Positions 32,640 to 43,384 are shown, counted from the first letter of the stretch. The stretch: DNA of 64,000 nucleotides from Trichobilharzia regenti (GCA_944472135.2 OX235267.1:17157452-17221451), one strand, 5' to 3'. Numbers and translations are program-made. The notes: generated by a model from the letters alone, not told the origin.

Positions 32640-33430
32640 ATCAAAGGGACTAATTGTTCTAATTTATTTGTTTATTGAATTGTTTACATATACACATATT
32701 ACAACCTTTGTTATTCTTATCATGACATGCATAAACCGTATCATCATCATTCTTGTTACCATTATAGTCATCGTCATTACCGATTTTCAAAACATTTAAC
32801 ACATTACTATTATTTTATTATTATTTCATCCACAAACTCACCGTCACTGGTCAAAATTTTTAAATATAAATCTGTGTAAATTAGAGTAAAGTGTGAAGAA
32901 GATCTAATTGAAAACAACAATACTGTTCGCTTATATTCTTCGTTGTTAGAATAGCTGCTAAAGTTTGATGACTTTTAACAGTATACAGATTAAATCTCAA
33001 CCTGTTATAATGCTCAACACTGTAAGATTATTTTGAATTATCTCATTATCCCTCGTCACTGCCAAGACTGGACACCACTTGCAGTTTTATCGCAGTCAAA
33101 CTTTCACTTCAATACTGGTTCCTTGGTAGATAAATTCAGACTTCTCACTAGACTGTAGCGTATGAGTTAAACGTATAGTATCAAGGCTGATCATCTGGTC
33201 AAGTTATTCCGAGTGAAGTAGGTGGATGGAATTTAGAATCGAAACTTGCTGGTTGTAAGTTAAGAGTTTAAGCTGATAGATCATGATAAAACTTAATTTA
33301 TACGTATTATTAGTTTTCCTTTCTTGAGTCATAAGAAAAAGACGTAAACAATGAGGGAGATTTTCTTTTCAATGATTCCTGAGAGAACTACTTCTCAGAT
33401 GCCCGTATAATATCCAATTCAAATTCAGTA
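32640..33430. other. No gene recognised
   Basis: AT-rich, with no supported frame or repeat match. Confidence 0.4.
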
Positions 33431-33431
33431 A

Positions 33432-34510
33432 ATAATTCTATGTTCAAAAAGATATTGGAGCTATGGGGTCTCCTCTTGATCCACTTCTAACTGATTGCTT
33501 CATGGCGAGTCTCGAAAACAACATCTTCGAACCTTTGATAAATCAGCTGCACCTATATAAGAGATAGGTAGATGATTCATTTGTAATTGGTGATGAAAAA
33601 TATGAGTTAGAGTATCTCGTCGAAATTTTCACCGCCGCACACCCATCAATAAAATTCTCCTTAGAACGTGAATCAAACATGGCATTTCCATTCCTCGATG
33701 TACTACTCACCAAAAGACAAGACTACACGATACAAAGATCAATATATTGCATCCCAACATGGACAGGACAGTTCATGAACTTCCAAAGCTTTGTCCCACT
33801 GGTCCGAAAGCAAAACCTAGTGCATATATTATGCTCAGGGTTTCGGAAAATCTATTTGAAAGATACGATAGAGAAGTAGTTAAATTCATAACATGAAATC
33901 CCCGCTAGAGAATAGCTATCCACCAAGATTTATCGACAAAAACATGAAGAAAAAGCCTCCGTCACCCGAAATCACAACTGTTCGTAAGAAAACTCTCTTC
34001 ATGAACCTAGAATTCAAAGTTGGCATTGAAGCAGAAATTCTTAGAGACCACCTTCCTAAATGTCTGAAGAAGACATTTCAAGGAGCCACGTATCACTTAT
34101 CCCAGCAGACTATTTATCCCGTCCAGTCAAACGTTAAGGATAAGATATTGCTTTTGGCCACCTCAATGTATATTTATCAGTTTACTTGCTCGTGTGAAGC
34201 AGAGTATATTGGCCGTACGTAACGTCAAGTCCACAGACGTATTCTGGAACACTGTCCAGCCCGGATAGCTAGCCAGAGAAGAAAAGAAGAATACTAGAAG
34301 CCCCATCTTCCAACACCTTGTAAACTTCGGACAACGACCACCCTCCGCATGAATGCATCAAAGTGCTATAACAGTTCCTGAGTATCGTACAAATGGACTT
34401 CGCATGCTCCATCTGTGCATAGCTGAATTATTGGCTCTTAAGGATCAGAAACCGCACTTCCGCATTGAAAAGCACTACACTTCCTTCTCCCAACCGTGGC
34501 CAGAGTAACT
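33432..34510 (+). mobile_element. PLE: RT half, linker and broken GIY-YIG domain
   Basis: GAMGSPLDPLLTDCFMASLE (motif B), then LHLYKR, a stop at 33565-33567 and VDDSF where a YVDD box is expected; FPFLDVLLTKRQDYTIQRS and WTGQFMNFQSFVPL follow. The linker and LFMNLEFKV are at 33890-34020. YIYQFTCSCEAEYIGRT at 34167-34217 is the start of GIY-YIG, followed at once by a stop. Later parts (HFLLPTV) are frameshifted. A dead element. Confidence 0.8.
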
Positions 34511-34935
34511 TTTTCACTATATTTTTTACTTCATTTTATCATGTAAGTTTACTATTATTATTATTACCATCCTTGTCTTTTTATCACTCTACTACTGTTT
34601 TTTGATAACACTGCGTTTTCATACAGATTTTAAACAAAAACACTTTATCATCTTTCTACTAGTTCGTCTCCGCTATACATACTCACATCAATTAGTCATT
34701 TTATAACACCTAGTAGGTCATGGCAATTTCTGCCCCCTTCTCTAACTTTCATTTAATCACCCCTTCTAGGTTACTCTTTACATTATGTAATACATTTTTC
34801 AAGGACAAATCCTATGAGTATCTGAGTGGTCTTATGAATTCTTTATCATATATATAATTACGATTGTACAGCTTATGGAAATGAATCATTGAAAAGAAGA
34901 TTTTCTTCTCTGCTGACATCTTTTTATGATGACTC
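34511..34935 (+). repeat. PLE 3' UTR and hairpin module
   Basis: The T-rich 3' region following the PLE at 33432-34510 ends in the module at 34855-34930: TACGATTGTACAGC, AATGAATCATT (self-paired), GAAA and AGAAGATTTTCTTCT (self-paired), CTGCTG. The two consecutive hairpins separated by GAAA are clearest in this copy. Confidence 0.6.
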
Positions 34936-34959
34936 AAAATTGGAATATTTGGTTCATTC

Positions 34960-35345
34960 CCGCTTCTGTTCTGAGTGTAACACAGAGCTTCAGTAGGACA
35001 TCTGCCTCACTCTGCTCTCTGCAGCACTTTTTAACTAGTTCTAAGATTACCCATAATTGTTTCAAGCTATCTCTTCCATGTCATTGTTAGAAGTCAACCC
35101 AACGCATTGTTTTCCATCCAAGTTGCTAGCGCACAGTATCACCGAACAGTTTCCTCAGTGTGCGTCCAAACTATCTCCATTTCACTGAAGCGTATGTGAT
35201 GGTCAATATATTGTTGGTTGGTTTGTTGCCTGCAGGTATCCCTTATTGCTGATTCTTTCTGGCTGGCCACCTGTTCTTTATTATAGAGCGAGGCAAGCAG
35301 CCTGTCAGCAAAGCTATTGGTGATGCATGAGCCGACTCTCCGAAA
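34960..35345 (-). mobile_element. LINE C-terminal region, degenerate
   Basis: Minus-strand LINE 3' blocks as at 25155-25930, including the CTGCCTCACTCTGCTCTCTG and TTCTTTCTGGCTGGCCACC segments on +. No open frame. Confidence 0.55.
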
Positions 35346-35349
35346 TACA

Positions 35350-35945
35350 TAGAATCATTGATGTAACCTTATTGTTGAAAATACTAATCGGATTTATTTT
35401 CTAAATGGCTCAGAATGTAAACTATTTAGAGTTTTAAAACGTCTTTTTGTGACGAAGGAACAACACAAGAGTGATTTTCGCTGTCAGTCATTTTTGTGTC
35501 ATCGCTTAACTTCATGACTATGTAAAAATATTTGTGTGGTATTGGCTGACACTGGTATCCAGGATGTATATTTCAAATGACAACCTTATCTCTAATTTGA
35601 TCTTCATATTTCCCACTTACTGATAGTGACCTCTATGAGAAAATTATCTTCAGACATTATCAAATTTAAAAATTATGTTTTTCATTAAAATCAGTACATC
35701 AATCAGACAATTAATGAAGGTTAGTCAAAAATATATTTTCCAAAAAAACTTGTTTACAATCTAATTTCTTTTCTTGTTTCTTGAGAATTATTTAAATATT
35801 ATCATAATGGCGCATCTGTAGGCGTTAAAAGAACGTCAAAAATAAACAAAATGACTTTTCGTCTGAATGATTAAACTAGAAAATGTTACTTAGGAAAGGG
35901 AAGCATTAAAAAAATATTGTCTGGTATAACGGAAAATCACCTCCA
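35350..35945. other. No gene recognised
   Basis: Unassigned AT-rich DNA. Confidence 0.4.
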
Positions 35946-35949
35946 ATAG

Positions 35950-36325
35950 TGTTTTAACATTAGCATGTAACTGAGACAGTTACCTAGGTTCCCAGTAGGA
36001 AGCCATGACCAGTATGGTACAGCAGGTCGAAGGTGAGACAGTAACTCATCGAAGAAGACATTACGAAGTGATCGCCATATATCATGAATTGGCAGAAGTT
36101 AGAATTCATGCACTGACTGGCCACTGGGTCTTTTTGCAGTGGATAAATGGTCTACGAGCTAGCTAGCTAGCTAGCCTTGTAACCAGAAGCCCATGGGTTC
36201 AAATCCCGGTGATAAGCGTGTGCTGATGAAGAGTCCTAAATTAGGCTGTCGAAACAGCGATCCAGTATTTTCAGCTGGTTTTCCCATGGTTCTCTAACTG
36301 ATATCCGCCCATGATGAAGTCCTCC
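35950..36325 (+). mobile_element. SINE-C, near full length, with GCTA expansion
   Basis: Upstream block 35950-36110, tRNA-like head 36125-36215 with a local expansion (GAGCTAGCTAGCTAGCTAGC near 36156-36175) where other copies have CGAGCTCGCC, B box GGGTTCAAATCCC, ribozyme-like region 36225-36275 and tail. This copy has the alternative stem GCTGT CGAA ACAGC in place of a hammerhead stem III. Confidence 0.75.
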
Positions 36326-36754
36326 AACCAATCATTTTATTTTTACTCTTTTATACACGACTGATTTTCTGGAGTATGTGAAACGTTTGTGTCATCAGAT
36401 GGTAGTTGGTGGAACTGTGAGTTACCTATGTTTTGCTGGAATACATGCCCAGTTTACTAGTTCACTAATTTACTAATCATTCTTAAGCTAAGAAGGAAAA
36501 AAACTGTTGAGAGTAGGGATAACGACCCTACCCCAGAATAATATTCAAATCGTTAAAACATGTGTATAAAACAGACTTTTCTACCGCTGCAGTCGGCAAG
36601 ACGTAATGAAATGGATTGGTGTATACCTCCAGAAAGCCACTTAGTAAGTGTGTCTCCTTTCAGTGTTAAAGCAAAAGTAAGAAGGGCAACATGGAGTTTA
36701 GCGTGATGTTTGGAGCGGGATATATAAACCAGGGATCAGTACAAAGTATTAAAC

Positions 36755-37040
36755 AAGATACACGGTCCTCTAACACAAAATTCATTTTACAACATGTGTT
36801 AAACACACTACAACTTAGAAACGTGCACATCGAACTTCTGTTTCTCCTGCAAAAGTCTCGGGATTTGGAGAAAAAATCAACATCTTTATTAATTGATTAG
36901 AAATATCCCCATTTGAAATTCATGTTTTTCATTATGAAATCATTTCTCGATGAAGAAATTTAAACATCACGTCTTTCATTTTCTACATGACTGGATATAA
37001 TTTACTGAGGATATATCTGCTTATTTCTTTTTCATGATCA
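36755..37040 (+). repeat. R-family repeat, left arm of distant inverted pair
   Basis: The block from CTAACACAAAATTC through ACTGGATATAATTTACTGAG recurs inverted at 39405-39545 and 40200-40370. The frame 36691-36900 crosses it and shows no known domain. Confidence 0.65.
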
Positions 37041-37540
37041 GTGATCGAAATTCAAAGAAATGAGAAATGATTTATGTTATTTTTGACATCTGACACTTGC
37101 CTTCAGTGCATATAGACTAATATTCTAAAAAATGAGAATCTTAAAAAGTTTTCTTTCTCAGTAATTCCCATCAGCCGTTTATGCAGAAGTTTTTTTGTTT
37201 AAGGATTTCTTAATTGTAAAATACACATTAACAAAATGAATTCTTGTTTACATTCTAATTACATCCCGAGTGGAACAATCAGATTCAAGTGTGAGCTTAA
37301 CAATTTCGATAGTGTTGGTGTTTCTTTTTCATTTTCGGGGGTGTGCTCTAGACTCGTATGCAGTTTTCCCTCTCTACTGAGCTTTCCACCGTCTAATCAT
37401 AGTTTATAAATGCGTTAGCCAAGAGTCGGACATCCGACCAGTTGCGTGGTTAGCAAGTATTCAACCATAGGACCGGCGACTCATGATTTGAAATAAAAAG
37501 AAGAGAAAATAATTAAAGCGGGCAAAATTGTACATACATA
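37041..37540. other. No gene recognised
   Basis: Unassigned sequence before the Sm-alpha cluster. Confidence 0.4.
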
Positions 37541-37542
37541 CT

Positions 37543-37842
37543 TTTGAATTGAATTTTTGATTTTCCCGTCGATTGATTGGACCGAAGTGTTCGATCTCAG
37601 GTTGACATGTCGGCTTCTTGTGCAGATGCTTCGACGATGTCTGGGGATTTGATTTGTATACAATTGGTGGATGGTGGCTAGCAGTGGAATCCAGGATAAA
37701 GCGCATTTCGTCCTAATTGGGACTCGTCAGCTGGATGTACCTGCATTTCTCAGTGAGTGATGATGTTCTCACCGAGGCTCGAACCCAGTACCCATAGTTT
37801 CAAACGCCAAAGCGTTATCCACTAGACCACTTGGGCCACGAG
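37543..37842 (-). mobile_element. Sm-alpha-type SINE, essentially complete, minus strand
   Basis: On the minus strand: tRNA-like head starting GGCCCAAGTGGTCTAGTGG (37838 leftward), B box GGGTTCGAGCCTC near 37786-37770, hammerhead at 37742-37681, linker, and 3' tail ending TCAAAAATTCAATTCAA at 37543. At about 300 bp it is the most complete copy in the window and shows the family order. Confidence 0.9.
37681..37742 (-). ncRNA. Hammerhead ribozyme, core intact
   Basis: Type I layout: stem I TACATCCAG with CTGGATTCC, core CTGACGA (fits CUGANGA), stem II GTCC/GGAC with loop CAATTA, GAAA, then ATGCGCTTTAT and cleavage-site C. Stem III is very short, as in known Sm-alpha ribozymes, here altered by a TTT insertion relative to ATGCGCAT copies. 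Confidence 0.85.
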
Positions 37843-37872
37843 AGCCGCCTCTTGTGCAACGGGTCATATAAA

Positions 37873-38060
37873 TTATTGAATTGAATTTTTGATTTTCCCG
37901 TCGATTGATTGGACCGAAGTGTTCGGTCTCAGGTTCGAGCCTCGGTGGGAACATCATCACTCACTGAGAAATGCAGGTATATCCAGCTGACGAGTCCTAT
38001 TTAGGATGAAATGCGCATCCTGGATTCCACTGCTAGCCACCATCCACCAATTGTATACAT
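37873..38060 (+). mobile_element. Sm-alpha-type SINE with inverted 3' tail
   Basis: 37873-37931 is the family tail in minus orientation. At GGTCTCAG/GTTCGAGCC it switches to a plus-strand body (B box, hammerhead, CACCATCCACC). The inversion junction lies at a short homology (GGTT). The structure matches a twin-priming product. Confidence 0.85.
37976..38033 (+). ncRNA. Hammerhead ribozyme, core intact
   Basis: Stem I ATATCCAG with CTGGATTCC, core CTGACGA, stem II GTCCTATTTAGGAT (closing G-U wobble), GAAA, palindromic stem III ATGCGCAT and cleavage-site C. One of the most canonical copies in the window. Confidence 0.88.
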
Positions 38061-38064
38061 ACTT

Positions 38065-38748
38065 TTGTTTGTAGGGAAAAGCAAGATTTGTTTCACTTTC
38101 GATTATTACAATGAATAGTTAATTAGGCGAATACAAATCAGATAAGCAATTTCATACATGTTCTTCTCAGTGGAATATTATCTTGATTCTAGATTTTTTT
38201 AATAAATGTTCGTTTCTGCCACTTTCCACTTAGCCTCTTATCACCAATCTCAATCTAACAACACAAAGCGGAAACATGGTCTTCCTGAAACGTGTAATAA
38301 TAACAATAATAATAATTTATTCACACACGCTCATACATCATAATGTACATGTAATGCGTAATCAGTAAAATAACAAAGCGTGTTGTGACGTTATTCGATG
38401 AATAACTTCCAAATTTAAAGTTGAGTTGCTGAATTCAAAGTTCAGTATGCGAACAAGTGACTTTCTCCACTGACTTATCAAAACCTCCTTTTTCGAAAGT
38501 CGGTAATCTACTTAGTGTTTTATTTTTTAGAAAGCTTACTTAATGTTGACACTTTTTTGATCATTTGAGGAAAAATTTCGCAGTTTACATGCATTTTTGA
38601 ATGCTTTTCGATATGCCTGTTAGGTATATTTTGCTGTTGGAGGATTTTTTCAGATAGAACAATATTCCCTAAAATGATATACTGTAGACTCAGGTTTTAC
38701 TTGAAGATTACGCAAAAGAAGTTGATTAAACATATGGTATTGTCTATT
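38065..38748. other. No gene recognised
   Basis: Unassigned AT-rich DNA between hammerhead SINEs. Confidence 0.4.
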
Positions 38749-38750
38749 TA

Positions 38751-38985
38751 ATTGAACTTTAGATTTTCCCGTCGATTGATTGAACCGAAGCTCTCGGTCT
38801 CAGGTTGACATGTCGGCTTCTTGTGCAGGTGATTTGACAAAATCTGGGTGTGTAATTAGAAGTTAATTGGTGCATAGTGAGTAGCAGTGGAATCCAGGAT
38901 GCGCATTTCGTCCTATTTGGGACTCGTCATCTGGATGTGCCTGCATTCTCCTGTGAGTGATGATGTTCCCACCGAGGCTCCAGCC
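38751..38985 (-). mobile_element. Sm-alpha-type SINE, head-truncated, minus strand
   Basis: Tail at 38751-38810, linker, hammerhead 38884-38943, and the GTGGGAACATCATCACTCAC segment ending in the B-box region at about 38983. Joined head-to-head to the next copy. Confidence 0.85.
38884..38943 (-). ncRNA. Hammerhead ribozyme with one core substitution
   Basis: Stem I CACATCCAG with CTGGATTCC, ATGACGA in place of CTGACGA (core C3 to A), stem II GTCCCAAATAGGAC, GAAA, palindromic ATGCGCAT and C. Every other element is canonical. C3 pairs with G8 in the active core, so cleavage is expected to be lost. Confidence 0.85.
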
Positions 38986-38989
38986 CAGG

Positions 38990-39178
38990 GCCTCGTGGCC
39001 CAAGTAGTCTAGTGGATAAGGCTTTGGCGTCTGAAACTAATTTCATTAGGTTTGAGCCTCGGTGGGAACATCATGACTCACTGGGGAATGCAGGCACATC
39101 CATATGACGAGTCCTAAGTAGGACGAAAAGCGTTTCCTAGATTCCACTGCTAGTCACCATTCACCAATGAATCTGTAA
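38990..39178 (+). mobile_element. Sm-alpha-type SINE with full tRNA-like head, plus strand
   Basis: Head 38996-39069 (GGCCCAAGTAGTCTAGTGG, degenerate B box GGTTTGAGCCTC), hammerhead 39091-39150, and body end CACCATTCACC. The tail is missing. Head-to-head with 38751-38985. Confidence 0.85.
39091..39150 (+). ncRNA. Hammerhead ribozyme, degenerate
   Basis: Stem I CACATCCAT with CTAGATTCC, ATGACGA core (C3 to A), stem II GTCCTAAGTAGGAC, GAAA, AGCGTTTC. Substitutions also weaken stem I. Predicted inactive. Confidence 0.75.
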
Positions 39179-39404
39179 TATTGTATTGTTTATAAAAGTA
39201 TTGTTCAGAATAAAGGGACTATTATTACTAATACTAAACTTTGAGACAATATAACTACTATAGTTTTCTGAAGTGAAAATTATTTCTGCTTATGTTATTA
39301 GACTTCAGTAAACAAAACTCTTATAATCGTTGATGTCTATTTATTGATATTACTCGTAATCTCTGCTACAAACATTTTTATGAACGAAAAAGAAATGAAC
39401 GTCG

Positions 39405-39545
39405 TTTACTGAAGCAGATATACTCAGTAAATTATATCCAGTCATGTAGAAAAAGAAAGACGTGACGTTTAAATTTCTTCACCATGAAATGATTTCATAA
39501 CGAAAAACATGAATTTCAAATGGCGATGTTTCTAGACAAATAATG
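39405..39545 (-). repeat. R-family repeat, right arm part 1
   Basis: Reverse complement of 36902-37030 (AAATTATATCCAGTCATGTAG on + corresponds to the left arm). It continues at 40200 after a nested insertion. Confidence 0.65.
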
Positions 39546-39559
39546 AACATGTTCCATAT

Positions 39560-39676
39560 TATACAATTGGTGGATGGTGGCTAGCAGTGGAATCCAGGAT
39601 GCGCATTTTGTCAACCTGAGACCGAGCACTTCGGTCCAATCAATCGACGGGAAAATCAAAAATTCAATTCAATAAT
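39560..39676 (-). mobile_element. Sm-alpha-type SINE fragment with inverted tail
   Basis: The minus-strand body end and the 3' half of a hammerhead (39567-39609) are fused to the family tail in plus orientation (39610-39676). The junction falls within GTTGAC/GACGAA, a short homology. This is the same kind of inversion as at 37931 and 62173. Confidence 0.8.
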
Positions 39677-39682
39677 GTTCCA

Positions 39683-40018
39683 TATTAGTTTGTTTATTAG
39701 ATGTATCATACAGTGAAACAGTATTATTCACTGGATGGTAATGTTTCGAACACAATTTTGTGTTCATAATCATATCAGTTGTAATCACACGACTATGAAA
39801 CTTGAGTTTTATAGTTTTCTTTGTTCTCTCCTATTTGTCGTCTTAGGGTCAGTAGGATTTTCCAGATATCTGGGACAGGTGTTGAATCATTCAATAAACA
39901 GAGCTTGCGTTATCAATCTCTCCATCCACCCTGTGACATTACAGTTTAAAATTGTCATCCTATCCCATCCTATTGTGTGGTTGTGTGTAAATGCATGCAG
40001 TGAGTGCTATAGCTGAAC
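39683..40018 (-). repeat. E-family repeat, minus strand
   Basis: Near full-length copy; the hairpin module at 39740-39775 reads GAACACAAAATTGTGTTC on its own strand, a perfect six-pair stem. Together with 40071-40186 it gives an element with roughly 115-bp inverted ends. Confidence 0.65.
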
Positions 40019-40070
40019 TGTTCTCTAGATTTCTTATCTTATTCGGTTCAACCAATCTAGATTTTGCTAG

Positions 40071-40188
40071 TTTCAAAGTCGCGTGATTACAATTGATATG
40101 ATTATGAACAATAAATTTTGTTCGAAACGTCATCCAGTAAATAATACTGTTTCACTGTGTGATACATCTAATAAAGAAACTAATATTT
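40071..40188 (+). repeat. E-family terminal piece in inverted orientation
   Basis: Contains GATATGATTATGAACAATAA and TGTTCGAAACGTCATCCAG, ending ACATCTAATAAAG. It is the reverse complement of the right-hand end of the copy at 39683-40018. Confidence 0.65.
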
Positions 40189-40199
40189 TAATACTTACT

Positions 40200-40370
40200 A
40201 CCACAGTGCCCAAGTTTAATACATATATTAATATAATAAAGATGTTCATTTTTTCTACAAATTCCAAGACATTTTTAGAACAAACAAAGGTTAGATGTGC
40301 ACATTTCTAAATTTTAATGTGTCTAACATGTGTTCTTAAGGTAATTCTGTGTTAGAAGAGAATGTATGTC
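40200..40370 (-). repeat. R-family repeat, right arm part 2
   Basis: Reverse complement of 36765-36900; AACATGTGTTCTTAAGG on + corresponds to the ACAACATGTGTTAAAC block. The 39545-40200 interval is thus a nested insertion of Sm-alpha and E sequences. Confidence 0.6.
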
Positions 40371-40439
40371 AGTCCTTCATCATTTACAAAATAGCTCTTA
40401 GTCAATTTCCACAAAAATGTCTCACTCAATACACTCCTG

Positions 40440-40740
40440 ATTAGTCATAAACACAGGGTTCCACCAAATCAGGTGGCTACGACAGTCACTTGCCTGTGAT
40501 GCTGACTGGTGGTCGCTGTAAATATATGATGAATTGACAGAAGCTGGTTTTCATGGACCATTCGGTCATCCGTAGTCGCTGAATGGCCTACAAGCTTACC
40601 TCATAACCGGAATGTCCTGGGGCTTTAACCTGGTGGGCGGATATTGATGAATAATCCCAAACTGTGACGAAACGGTTGACGAGTACTCCCAGATTTTCTA
40701 ATGGTTCTCTAACTTATGCCAGTTTACTATCTATTCTGTA
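40440..40740 (+). mobile_element. SINE-C copy, plus strand
   Basis: Upstream block, a degenerate tRNA-like head (GGGGCTTTAACCTGG at the B-box position), ribozyme-like region 40645-40690 (TTGATGAATAATCCC, TGACGAAACGG) and tail GGTTCTCTAACTTATGCC. Confidence 0.65.
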
Positions 40741-40744
40741 ATAC

Positions 40745-41365
40745 AATAATATAAATCAACGGACTGTCTTCAACGAATTTCTTCATTGAATTCGTTCCAA
40801 ACCTTTCTGTGGATAAAAGTGCGTTTAGGACTTATCTGTGGTGTGGACTTAGAGGGATAAAGATTTATTCGTTTCTGATTTGTTTACTTGCTAAGTCTAT
40901 GTACCTTTCTCTTATTACTACGATAATAATTGTTGTTATTGTTACTATTATTATTTAGAATAACACATTTAAGCGAACAATATTGTTTTCTGTTAGATCC
41001 CATCAGTCTTAAACGTAATATACATAAATTTATAAATGAAAATTCAAATATAAACTAACTATGGTGTTTTATCAATAGGATAATACGATTGTGCATATAA
41101 ATTGTGCAATTTTTCATAATAATAGTAATGATAATAATAATTATGGTCCTATCAATAACAAGGATGAAAAGTAAGCCCATCTGTGATAACAGGAATAACG
41201 AAAAATAGCATTAATAAACAAACAAATATTCAGGTAGACGTAGTAGTAGTTGATAAAGGCTAAGAGAAACAAACGAATCGATTATGTAATGCTAGAATGT
41301 AAGGGAAGTAAGTGAAATAGGATTTTAACCAGGATATTACAAGATTAAGGGAGGATAAGAGATAG
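40745..41365. other. No gene recognised
   Basis: AT-rich sequence with AAT-type microsatellites (for example 40915-40960). Confidence 0.4.
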
Positions 41366-41369
41366 GTTA

Positions 41370-41762
41370 AAAATATACGTAAGGGGTGTTGGCGTTGACA
41401 TCATCAGTTAGGTAAGTCTTCATAGTTCTAAAATGAAAGGGATAATGGCTGTACGAACTACTTTTGAATGCATAGTTTAGGTCTAATAGTTCTAATGCCT
41501 ATCGCCTCAGGTGTATGCAGGAGACGAATATGAAGTCTAGTGGAAAGATTTGATGAGATGCAGCGAATTATCTTGAAAGTTTTTCTTCTTCACCACATTA
41601 CCACTGTCAACTAAATGTGACAAAATGAAGCTATGGATTTTTATCAGTCTTTTCGCAAACGACAATGATGGGAGATGTTCAGCAACACATTCGTTGGCTA
41701 AGCTGTCTAGTAATGAGCTTAACATAACCTTTTCGGATGTTGGTTTGTAAGGATTTAATTGG
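41370..41762 (-). mobile_element. PLE endonuclease and 3' UTR fragment
   Basis: Minus strand 41740-41590 reads ANECVAEHLPSLSFAKRL, then FILSHLVDSG, equivalent to the REHxPAWL ... SxIxEHLVxxGH region of the GIY-YIG domain. The rest is UTR-like. Confidence 0.55.
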
Positions 41763-41764
41763 TT

Positions 41765-41928
41765 ACAGGATTTCATCATGAGAACCACTGGAAAACCTGT
41801 GAGTACTGGACAGGTTTGTACTGTTGGAGAGTCTCAAAGTAGGAAGAAACAGCTGTTCAGTACTCCCAGGTTTTCCAATGGTTCTCTAACTAATGTCAGC
41901 TCATGATGAAATCCTATAAAGTTTTCTA
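41765..41928. mobile_element. SINE-C foldback (near-palindrome)
   Basis: Left arm 41767-41810 is the SINE-C tail on the minus strand; right arm 41855-41925 is the same tail on +. The loop between them holds one plus-strand ribozyme-like segment (41818-41863: GTACTG, TTGGAGA, GAAACAGCTGTT, CAGTAC). Confidence 0.65.
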
Positions 41929-42109
41929 TTTGCCTGTTAATCCTATGATTTTATATCCCCGTTGTAACAGCTGTACATTCTATGAAGTATTCTACATAAA
42001 TGTCTTCAATCATTTTATCACTTGATAATGAACTGTGATTGTTATCAGAAATATTTTTTTATTACATTTTAAATTTTCAAGTATTGTTTTTGTAGGGATT
42101 TTGTTTGAT

Positions 42110-42170
42110 TGCATGGAGGATTTAATCATGAGCTGACATCAGTTAGAGAACCACTGGATACTATTATTAT
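42110..42170 (-). mobile_element. SINE-C tail fragment
   Basis: ATGAGCTGACATCAGTTAGA then GAACCACTGGA on +, the reverse complement of the SINE-C tail. An ATT microsatellite follows. Confidence 0.55.
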
Positions 42171-42239
42171 TATTATTATAAGGATTCACACTTTTGTTTA
42201 CCCTCCCTCACGGGATACTGTTTCTTAAAAGCTGTACAC

Positions 42240-42340
42240 ATATACGTTCATGGATACGATTTTGCAGCCTCATAATACATTCGTCGATAAGAGTCTGCTC
42301 TCTGAAGAGAGTATATTCCTAATGTTACATTTGGGATTGT
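42240..42340 (+). repeat. PLE-associated hairpin module
   Basis: TACGATTTTGCAGCCTCATA, then TCGTCGATAAGAG and CTCTCTGAAGAG. A degraded module copy. Confidence 0.45.
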
Positions 42341-42569
42341 TAAATTATTAATTTCATTTGGATAGTATTTAGTTCCTCTCTTTATATTTTGTCTATAGGG
42401 TTGTCACTGTGTAAGATTTATTTTATAAACAGATTGTAGGATATCTAGTAGCATAGAAAATGCCTATCAATCCTCTGTTATTTCCAAACTCCCATTTACG
42501 CATTTAGAAAACAAACAAACAACAGATTGAGCGAAGAAACATGCCTTCCTTCTCAAAAAGTTACTTATC

Positions 42570-43345
42570 ACTGGTTGGGTCTACACTGATATATATATAT
42601 ATATATATATATAGTTGATCAGGTAATAAAACAATGATCTAATCTAGAAACAAGGTTAATTTGACAGCAACTAAAGTAAGATTAAGTTAGTAAGTTAGAT
42701 GACGTAATATAACTAACCAAAATGTTTCAACTTAGGTCAGGATAGCAACAGACGTAATTACAGGTAGAGACTAAGTAGAAGTGGGGTAGAGAATAATGCC
42801 ACTTAAATTAGAACTGAAATTGAGCAATTAAGTTGGATGGTGTAACATAAATGACTAGAAATTGAGCGTTGGTCAAGTCAGTGACAGTGGTAGTGAGGTG
42901 TAGAATTAAATCGGTTGGGGTCAAAAAACAAGAAAGTTGAAAATGCAAAATACTACAATTGAGAAAACAAAATAATACTAACGAAGAGACAGCAAAAAAA
43001 GATAAGGTAGAATTTACTTGTGGGGTAATAAGATAGATTAAGTCAATTGCAAATGTAGTGATTGAACGAACTTCTGTATGCAGAGTTCAGGGCTTAGCAA
43101 GTGAAGAAGTCTGATTTGTACACCTTTAGGAAGGCTACGTCTTACTCTGTAGACGACTTTGAAGTTTATTTGAGGTGCAGCTTGGTGTCCGGATTCTATC
43201 AGATGTTCTAAGATGGGGGTGTGAGGACATCGTTTTTCTCCTTTGTAAAACCATGTTGGTAAGTGTTCGGTGACACACTTGGAAAGCGAACGCTGGGTAC
43301 GTTATCTGACTTACTAACTCAATTTTACTTTAGTTGCTGTCTAAT
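42570..43345 (-). mobile_element. PLE endonuclease C-terminus and long 3' UTR
   Basis: Minus strand 43330-43090 reads KCVTEHLPTWFYKGEKRCPH, LEHLIESGH, INFKVVYRVRRSLPKGVQIR and ELCIQK, the end of a GIY-YIG domain with few lesions. The UTR extends left to a (AT)n tract at 42589-42613. Confidence 0.7.
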
Positions 43346-43384
43346 TAACTTTGTTTCTATATTAGATCATTCTTGCATTACCTG

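Noticed and set aside
39735..40310. Open frames of 93 and 75 codons
   Set aside because: Both lie in E-family and R-family repeat copies; similar frames appear at 29582-29887.
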